DNA from: an uncultured Pseudobutyrivibrio sp.
Lineage (GTDB): Bacteria; Bacillota; Clostridia; Lachnospirales; Lachnospiraceae
Reading direction: 5' to 3'
Assembly (NCBI GenBank): GCA_946548305.1
Contig: CAMNPQ010000002.1
Location: 1 to 41,907, forward strand
DNA length: 41,907 nt
Shown here: one piece after another, positions 35,160 to 41,907 of the stretch
How positions within the stretch are numbered: position 1 is the stretch's first letter
How the letters are laid out: each line of letters opens with the position of its first letter
Notes under the pieces: generated by a model
The model's input: only the letters and a program-made list of their open reading frames with translations
Database searches by the model: none
Told to the model about the DNA's origin: nothing
Program-made: the position numbers and the translations under genes

Positions 35160-37967
35160 ATGAAGATAACCAGAGTAAAGCTTAATGGTATAGTGAATCC
35201 TATTGGATATGATTTTAGAACACTTTTAGTATCATGGAATGTGGAGGACACAGAGGCTTCTACATTAAAAAATGGCGTGCTTGAAGTGGCAGATGATATC
35301 GCATTTACGAATATTGTTTATAAAAAAGAGGGCGCTGATTTAGATCAGACTGGTGAGGAAATCCAGATAGAATTGGCTCCTAGAAAAAGGTATTACTTTA
35401 GGGTGAGCATTACTGGTGACAATGGCGAAAGTGCTGTTTCAGAGATTCAGTATTTTGAAACTGGAAAGATGGATGAGCCATGGACTGGAAAGTGGATTGC
35501 AGCAGCTGAAAAAGAGGACTTTCACCCTGTTTTTTCAAAGGAGCTAAATCTTAAAAATCAGATAAAGTCTGCCAGATTATATGTAAGCTGCCTGGGTGTG
35601 TTTGAAGCATATCTGGATGGTGAAAAGGTGGGGAATGAAATCCTTACACCATATATAAATGATTATGAGACTGGTATGCAGATTATCACATTTGATGTGT
35701 CTGAACAGTTGAAGCCTTCAAGCAAGCTGGATATTCAGGTGGCAAAGGGCTGGTACATGTCCAACTTTGGTCTGGATGGTGGCTACAATTATGGAGATAG
35801 AATGGAGGCTATTGCAGAGCTTCATGTCACCTATGAGGATGGCACTACAGAAGTGGTAGGTACCGATTCTACATGGCAGGTAGCAGCCTCTGATGTGACA
35901 GAGTCTGGCATTTACTATGGTGAAGATTTGGATAGAACAGCTGGCATCACACCTAAGGGAAATGCTGTTGAGGTAACAGGTGAAAGAAAGCTTTTAGATC
36001 GCTACAGCATACCTGTTGTTGTAAAAGAAGTTATTCCGGCAAAGGAGATTATCAAAACACCAGCTGGGGAGACTGTTATTGATTTTGGTCAAAACCATTG
36101 CGGTGTGATGGAATTTGATGCTGATTTTGAAGCCGGTACAGTGATAACCATCAACTGTGGTGAGGTATTGCAGCAGGGTAATTTTTATAACGAGAATTAT
36201 CGTGAGGCAAGGTCTAGCTTTGTATATACATCTGATGGCAGAAAAGAGACTGTTCATCCTAGATTTACTTTCTTTGGGTACAGGTATATCAAAATCTCTG
36301 GCTGGCCAGAAAATGTTAGCCTTACCCTTGATAAGGTACGCTCTAATGTTATTTATTCTGATATGGAGCGCACAGGATATATTGAGACAAGCAACAGCAA
36401 AATAAACAGACTGTATGAAAACTGTATATGGGGACAGAAATCTAATTTCTTAGATATGCCTACTGACTGCCCACAGAGAAATGAACGATTGGGCTGGACC
36501 GGTGATGCGCAGGTGTTCTCTCAGACAGCCAGCTACAACATGGATACAAGAGCTTTCTATAGGAAATTTTTGAGAGACTTGAACTATGACGCTAAACGAT
36601 ATGATGGTGCAATTTCAAGCTATATCCCTTCAAAGTGTGGTGCTAGTCTGGCTGGCACATCAAGTGTTTGGGGCGATGTGGGTACATTCGTGCCTAACGT
36701 GCTATACAATACCTTTGGCTCACTAAAGGATGTTAAAGAGCATTATGAGATGATGAAGAACTGGGTAGAGTTCATGCACAAAAATGATGTGGAGCATGGA
36801 GACAAAGGTCTATTTATCCTTCCATTCCAGTTTGGAGACTGGTTGGGGCTTGACGGTATCACCGAGCAAAGCTACAAGGGCGGCACAAATGACGATTACA
36901 TTGGGGCAGTATATTATTATCGTTCTACTGTCATTACCTCTGAAATGGCTGCTCGCCTTGGCAAAAATGATGATGCCAAGAAATACAAAGAGCTGTCTGA
37001 AAAAATCAAGAAGGGTATTTTAGATGAATATTTTTCTCCTACTGGCAGATTGGCTTGCGACACTCAGGCGGCATATATTGTGGCATTAGCCTTCGATATT
37101 TATATTGATAGAGAAAAGCTTATAGAGCAGTTTATTGACAGACTAAACAGAGATTGCTATCAGATAAAGTGCGGATTTGTAGGTGCTCCACTTTTATGTA
37201 CAACACTTGCCAAGTGCGGAAGGAGCGATTTGGCTTACCAGTTCTTGTTTAATGAGGGCTTCCCTAGCTGGTTGTACTGTGTAAATTTGGGGGCAACCAC
37301 TATTTGGGAAAGGTGGAATTCTCTGCTGGAGGATGGTTCAATTTCTGGAACAGGTATGAATTCTCTGAACCATTATTCTTATGGAACTATAGTACAGTTT
37401 ATGTATGAATATATAGGTGGAATTACAGCAGCTGAACCAGGATTTAAGGTGGCAAACATCAAGCCAGAGCCTTCTATGTACTTCAAGCATTTTAATACAT
37501 CAATGACTACTGCAGCAGGCTTATACATATCAAATTGGAAAATAGCCGAAGATGGTATGTTTACTATTGAAATAGAGGTTCCATTTAATGGAAAGGCAAA
37601 TGTTACACTGCCTAGATTTTCCAAGGAAAAATTGCAGGTAGTAGGCTGTGACACTGCTGCTATTTCAGATGATGGACAGCTTCAACTTACAAAGGGACAC
37701 TATGAAATCTCATACATGCCAAGTGTGGATTACAGATGTGTATATGGAGAAAACACAAGACTGTCTCAGCTGGAAAAGGATACAGAAGTAATGTCACTTT
37801 TACAGGAAAAACTCCCGGCAGCTTTTGGTGTAATAATGTCTCATGAGAAAGAAATGGGCAATCACACATTGGGTGAAATTCCATATCTATTCTTCATGGG
37901 CTTTTCTCCAGAACTGGTAAATCCTATAAATGAGAAAATTTTTGCTATGAAACGATATGATATCTAA
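35160..37967 (+). CDS. GH78 alpha-L-rhamnosidase
   Basis: Typical N-terminal domain, DMPTDCPQRNERLGWTGDAQVFSQTASYNMD, ATTIWERWNSLLEDG; SD AAGGAG. Confidence 0.93.
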   Translation: MKITRVKLNGIVNPIGYDFRTLLVSWNVEDTEASTLKNGVLEVADDIAFTNIVYKKEGADLDQTGEEIQIELAPRKRYYFRVSITGDNGESAVSEIQYFETGKMDEPWTGKWIAAAEKEDFHPVFSKELNLKNQIKSARLYVSCLGVFEAYLDGEKVGNEILTPYINDYETGMQIITFDVSEQLKPSSKLDIQVAKGWYMSNFGLDGGYNYGDRMEAIAELHVTYEDGTTEVVGTDSTWQVAASDVTESGIYYGEDLDRTAGITPKGNAVEVTGERKLLDRYSIPVVVKEVIPAKEIIKTPAGETVIDFGQNHCGVMEFDADFEAGTVITINCGEVLQQGNFYNENYREARSSFVYTSDGRKETVHPRFTFFGYRYIKISGWPENVSLTLDKVRSNVIYSDMERTGYIETSNSKINRLYENCIWGQKSNFLDMPTDCPQRNERLGWTGDAQVFSQTASYNMDTRAFYRKFLRDLNYDAKRYDGAISSYIPSKCGASLAGTSSVWGDVGTFVPNVLYNTFGSLKDVKEHYEMMKNWVEFMHKNDVEHGDKGLFILPFQFGDWLGLDGITEQSYKGGTNDDYIGAVYYYRSTVITSEMAARLGKNDDAKKYKELSEKIKKGILDEYFSPTGRLACDTQAAYIVALAFDIYIDREKLIEQFIDRLNRDCYQIKCGFVGAPLLCTTLAKCGRSDLAYQFLFNEGFPSWLYCVNLGATTIWERWNSLLEDGSISGTGMNSLNHYSYGTIVQFMYEYIGGITAAEPGFKVANIKPEPSMYFKHFNTSMTTAAGLYISNWKIAEDGMFTIEIEVPFNGKANVTLPRFSKEKLQVVGCDTAAISDDGQLQLTKGHYEISYMPSVDYRCVYGENTRLSQLEKDTEVMSLLQEKLPAAFGVIMSHEKEMGNHTLGEIPYLFFMGFSPELVNPINEKIFAMKRYDI

Positions 37968-38119
37968 TAATCTACTTAAGGAAGAGCCTATTTAATAATG
38001 AAAATTTGCCAATTGTTGCCCCAAAAATTTTAAATCTTTTTATTGAAAACACTACCAAAAGAGGATAAAATAAATTGGAATTGTTTTGAAGAGGGATAGG
38101 ATTTAGGAGGATTTATGAA

Positions 38120-39106
38120 ATGGCAGATAAAGTAAACACAATAGGTGTTCTTACATCCGGTGGCGATGCTCCAGGTATGAACGCTGCTATTCGTGCAGTA
38201 GTGCGTCAGGCTATTGCTAGGGGAAAGACAGTTAAAGGTATTAGAAGGGGCTACGCAGGATTATTATCTGGCGAAATTATAGATATGAACGCTCACAGCG
38301 TTTCAGAGACTATTCAGCGAGGCGGTACTATTTTACAGACAGCTAGATGTTTGGAAATGCTTGAGCCAGAATACCAGGAGAAGGCAGCTATGAAATGCCG
38401 TGAGGCTGGTATAGATGGACTTGTTGTTATTGGTGGTGATGGTTCATTCAAGGGTGCTCAGAAGATTTCTCATTATGGAATCAATACAATAGGTCTTCCA
38501 GGTACAATCGACCTTGATATAGCATGTACTGAGTACACTATCGGTTTTGACACAGCTGTTAATACAGCTATGGAAGCTATTGATAAAGTACGTGATACAT
38601 CCACATCTCATGAGCGTTGCTCAATTATCGAGGTTATGGGTCGTGGAGCAGGTTATATCGCTCTTTGGTGCGGTATTGCCAACGGTGCAGAGGATGTTCT
38701 TCTTCCTGAAAGATATGATTATGACGAGCAAAAGCTTGTAAACCATATCATCGAAGGACGTAAAAAGGGCAAACAGCATCACATCATTATCAATGCTGAG
38801 GGTATCGGACACTCTACTTCCATGGCAAAGCGTATTGAGGCTGCTACTGGAATTGAGACACGTGCTACTATCCTTGGACACATGCAGCGTGGTGGTTCAC
38901 CTACATGTAAGGATCGTGTTTATGCATCTACAATGGGTGCTAAGGCAGTTGACCTTCTTTGCGAAGGAAAGACAAACCGCGTAGTTGGTTACAGACATGG
39001 CGAGTTCGTTGATTTCGATATTGATGAGGCTCTTGCTATGAATAAGGATGTTGATGAGTATCAATACATGATATGTAAGTCTTTGAACAATGATTACAAG
39101 TACTAA
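38120..39106 (+). CDS. pfkA: 6-phosphofructokinase
   Basis: IGVLTSGGDAPGMNAAIR, VVIGGDGSFKGA, GTIDLD, MGRGAGYIA, LGHMQRGGSPT. Confidence 0.95.
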   Translation: MADKVNTIGVLTSGGDAPGMNAAIRAVVRQAIARGKTVKGIRRGYAGLLSGEIIDMNAHSVSETIQRGGTILQTARCLEMLEPEYQEKAAMKCREAGIDGLVVIGGDGSFKGAQKISHYGINTIGLPGTIDLDIACTEYTIGFDTAVNTAMEAIDKVRDTSTSHERCSIIEVMGRGAGYIALWCGIANGAEDVLLPERYDYDEQKLVNHIIEGRKKGKQHHIIINAEGIGHSTSMAKRIEAATGIETRATILGHMQRGGSPTCKDRVYASTMGAKAVDLLCEGKTNRVVGYRHGEFVDFDIDEALAMNKDVDEYQYMICKSLNNDYKY

Positions 39107-39911
39107 TAATAATCAAATCAAAAATATAGTTGCACTTAACAAAAAAGCCAGAGAGCGTAAAGCTCAAAGGCTTTTTGTGGTTGAGGGCATCAGAGCTGTG
39201 GCAGAGGTTCCAGGAGAATTGCTGGAGTCTGTTTTTTTCGTGGAAGGGTTTATGAACACTGAGGCAGGAAGTCATTTTTTAGCTGAGATAAAAGCTAAAG
39301 CACCAAATGTGAAAATAGATGAGGTGTCTTCGAATGTTTTCAAAACCATGAGTGAGACAGTTACTCCACAGGGGGTGCTTGCCGTTGTACATCAAAGGAG
39401 GTTTACCCTGGAGGATGTGCTGGGCATCAGCACTGGAAAGGTGGCTCATGTAGTCATTCTTGAAACCCTGCAGGATCCTGGAAATATGGGCACAATTATC
39501 CGTACCGCAGAAGGAGCTGGAGCTACAGGGATAATCATAAATTCTACCTCGGTTGACTTATATTCTCCAAAGGTTGTCAGATCCACGATGGGAAGTATTT
39601 TCAGAGTCCCTCATGTGATAGTTCAGGATTTGGCTGAAACCATACATACACTTACTGACACATATAAGGTGTCGGTATATGCCGCCCATTTAAAGGGAGA
39701 GCGTTATTACGACGAAATGGATTTTAGGGAACCTAGTGCATTTTTGATAGGTAATGAGGGAAATGGTCTTTCAGATGAAATAGCAGGGCTTGCCACCAGT
39801 TATCTGAAAATTCCTATGGAGGGGCAGCTAGAGTCTCTTAACGCAGCTGTAGCCGCCAGCCTTCTTATGTATGAGACCCATAGACAGAGAAAAGCTGGCA
39901 CATTTGAATAG
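39090..39911 (+). CDS. TrmH/SpoU-family RNA 2'-O-methyltransferase
   Basis: LETLQDPGNMGTIIRTAEGAGATGIII, LIGNEGNGLSDE, IPMEGQLESLNAAVAASLLMYE. Confidence 0.93.
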   Translation: MITSTNNNQIKNIVALNKKARERKAQRLFVVEGIRAVAEVPGELLESVFFVEGFMNTEAGSHFLAEIKAKAPNVKIDEVSSNVFKTMSETVTPQGVLAVVHQRRFTLEDVLGISTGKVAHVVILETLQDPGNMGTIIRTAEGAGATGIIINSTSVDLYSPKVVRSTMGSIFRVPHVIVQDLAETIHTLTDTYKVSVYAAHLKGERYYDEMDFREPSAFLIGNEGNGLSDEIAGLATSYLKIPMEGQLESLNAAVAASLLMYETHRQRKAGTFE

Positions 39912-39925
39912 GATGAGGGGAATAT

Positions 39926-40189
39926 ATGCGTATTTGGTTTAAATCATTTAAAGACAATCACATGCTTAAGGATTACATGGTGGAGGATGATTCAGATGAG
40001 ACTCGTACCCATAAGATTTTCAGTGCAGTGGATAAAGCCAGCTATGAATTCGACACAAGCAAACCAGTATGGCTGGATTCTACTGTGAGAGAATTTAAAC
40101 GTCATGGGAAAGCCAGATTTACCCAGGACAATTTTGTGGACGAAATCGATTTTGACTATCTTGAAATACACGTTATAGAAGAGGATTGA
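39926..40189 (+). CDS. Hypothetical protein (87 aa)
   Basis: Compact ORF between two recognised genes. Confidence 0.6.
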   Translation: MRIWFKSFKDNHMLKDYMVEDDSDETRTHKIFSAVDKASYEFDTSKPVWLDSTVREFKRHGKARFTQDNFVDEIDFDYLEIHVIEED

Positions 40190-40283
40190 AACTGATTGGT
40201 GTTAGTTTTTTATATTTTTATTAATCTTCTTTTTATTTTTGTGGTATTATAGAATAAAGAGAATGATTAGGAGGTGATTCAGT

Positions 40284-40982
40284 GTGGATGTAGGTATGTT
40301 TCCTGATGACGGAGTCAATTCCTGGAATACTGTCATGCTTTTGTATGAATCAGCTATCAAAAAATTTCGTACCAAGGTTGAAATATTGAATGATGAATTT
40401 CAGCAGGTGCATCAATATAATCCAATTGAATACATAAAGACTAGAGTAAAAACTCCAGAAAGTATTGTTAAAAAATTGAAAAAGAATGGATATGATATTT
40501 CCATTCCCAATATGATAGAGCATTGCAATGATATAGCTGGCGTCAGAATCGTATGTTCATTTACATCAGATATATATCAAATTGCAGAGATGATAGGTCG
40601 TCAGACAGATGTTACAGTGGTGTCTATAAAAGACTATATCAAAAATCCAAAGGCATCTGGTTACAAGAGCTATCATATGCTAGTGACTATTCCTATCTAT
40701 CTTTCTGATAAGACAGTAGATACAAAGGTAGAAATTCAGATTCGTACTATAGGTATGGACTTTTGGGCCAGCTTGGAGCACAAGATTTATTACAAATTTG
40801 AGGGCAATGCACCAGAATACATTAGTCGAGATTTGAGAGAATGTTCTGAAATCGTATCAATGATGGATACCAAAATGCTTCAGCTAAACAATGCTATTAT
40901 GCAAACCAAAATGGAGGAAAAGGAAAAGGAAAAGCAGCTAGAGGAAAGAAGACATAAGAATAACTGGAAGGAAAATATTTAA
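40284..40982 (+). CDS. Small alarmone synthetase, RelQ/YjbM-like GTP pyrophosphokinase
   Basis: IKTRVKTPESIVKKLKKNGY, DIAGVRIVCSF, KNPKASGYKSYHMLV, EIQIRTIGMDFWASLEHKIYYK; GTG start with SD AGGAGGTGA. Confidence 0.92.
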   Translation: MDVGMFPDDGVNSWNTVMLLYESAIKKFRTKVEILNDEFQQVHQYNPIEYIKTRVKTPESIVKKLKKNGYDISIPNMIEHCNDIAGVRIVCSFTSDIYQIAEMIGRQTDVTVVSIKDYIKNPKASGYKSYHMLVTIPIYLSDKTVDTKVEIQIRTIGMDFWASLEHKIYYKFEGNAPEYISRDLRECSEIVSMMDTKMLQLNNAIMQTKMEEKEKEKQLEERRHKNNWKENI

Positions 40983-40984
40983 TT

Positions 40985-41845
40985 ATGCTAGAAATTTTAA
41001 AGGCTATACTATTTGGTGTTGTAGAAGGAATCACGGAATGGCTTCCTATCAGTAGTACAGGACACATGATTCTATTGGATGAGATTGTAAAGCTGGATGT
41101 ATCTGAGGAATTCTACAGCATGTTTCAGGTAGTGATACAGCTTGGCGCAATACTTGCAGTTGTGCTTATATTTTGGAATCAGATTTGGCCCTTTGGCAAA
41201 AATAATAATCCTGCACCTTTATCAAAATCAGGTGTAGGTGCCTGGATAAAGACAGATATATTTGTGCTTTGGTTTCACATTTTAGTTTCTTGTGTTCCAG
41301 CTGCGATAGTGGGACTTCTGTGGGATGATGTGTTTGAAGCACTGTTTTACAACTACACTACAGTGGCAATAATGCTTATTATTTTTGGTGTGGCATTCAT
41401 TGTGGTTGAGAATATGAAGGCAGGTCATGATGCCAAGATAAAAGCAGTGGCAGATATCACTTATACTACAGCATTTTTGATTGGTATGTTTCAGCTTATC
41501 GCTGCAATATTCCCAGGCACATCCCGTTCTGGAGCCACAATCGTTGGGGCACTTTTGATAGGCGTATCTCGTACAGTTGCAGCAGAATACACCTTCTATC
41601 TGGCTATTCCAGTAATGTTTGGAGCAAGCCTGCTTAAGATATTAAAATTCGGGTTCGACTTTACAGGCATGGAGGCGGCAATACTTGTTGTAGGAATGGT
41701 AGTAGCATTCGCGGTATCCATGTTTGTAATCAAATTTTTGATGAGCTACATCAAAAAGCACGATTTTAAAGTGTTTGGATGGTACAGGATTGTGCTAGGT
41801 ATCATCGTACTCGTATGCGGTGTACTTGGCGTTTTAGGTAACTAA
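40985..41845 (+). CDS. uppP: Undecaprenyl-diphosphatase
   Basis: GVVEGITEWLPISSTGHMIL and PGTSRSGATI motifs. Confidence 0.95.
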   Translation: MLEILKAILFGVVEGITEWLPISSTGHMILLDEIVKLDVSEEFYSMFQVVIQLGAILAVVLIFWNQIWPFGKNNNPAPLSKSGVGAWIKTDIFVLWFHILVSCVPAAIVGLLWDDVFEALFYNYTTVAIMLIIFGVAFIVVENMKAGHDAKIKAVADITYTTAFLIGMFQLIAAIFPGTSRSGATIVGALLIGVSRTVAAEYTFYLAIPVMFGASLLKILKFGFDFTGMEAAILVVGMVVAFAVSMFVIKFLMSYIKKHDFKVFGWYRIVLGIIVLVCGVLGVLGN

Positions 41846-41907
41846 AAAAACACCTGTTACGGTTACAAGCATTATGATTTCTCCGCTTGAGAGCACTTCA
41901 AGCTTGA
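41846..41907 (+). repeat. Truncated copy of the ~30-nt extragenic repeat seen at 25.7 kb
   Basis: AAAAACACCTGTTACGGTTACAAGCAT resembles AAAAATCCCTTGTTACATTAACAAGCAT (25714-25739); cut by window end. Confidence 0.45.

Overview
AT-rich Firmicutes chromosomal segment, probably Lachnospiraceae of the Butyrivibrio/Pseudobutyrivibrio type (inferred from protein flavour only). It is built around glycan use. In order it carries: an HTH-Uma2 fusion; an orphan GH32 preceded by what looks like a solute-binding-protein remnant; rarA and an aminotransferase; a LysR/MATE/SGNH/AraC cluster; a domain-permuted GH3 with an apparent -1 frameshift; a GH2 / YesMN-type two-component system / LplBC-type ABC importer / GH43 / pgmB block; a LytTR two-component system divergent from a ribose-type ABC importer with two different permeases plus a NagZ-like GH3; a GH78 rhamnosidase; and a housekeeping end (pfkA, TrmH-type methyltransferase, small (p)ppGpp synthetase, uppP). 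No tRNA, rRNA, CRISPR, phage or transposase genes were seen. The most interesting unexplained signals are non-coding: a ~283-bp imperfect palindrome upstream of GH78; a ~190-bp inverted-repeat element made of a recurring ~30-nt repeat; a shared hairpin placed just before two start codons 17.7 kb apart, one copy with a competing alternative stem; a terminator whose 3' arm contains the GH3 Shine-Dalgarno; helically phased direct repeats at two promoters; and a T TTA AAA slippery heptamer exactly at the GH3 frame break. Homology calls are from motif recognition, not database searches.
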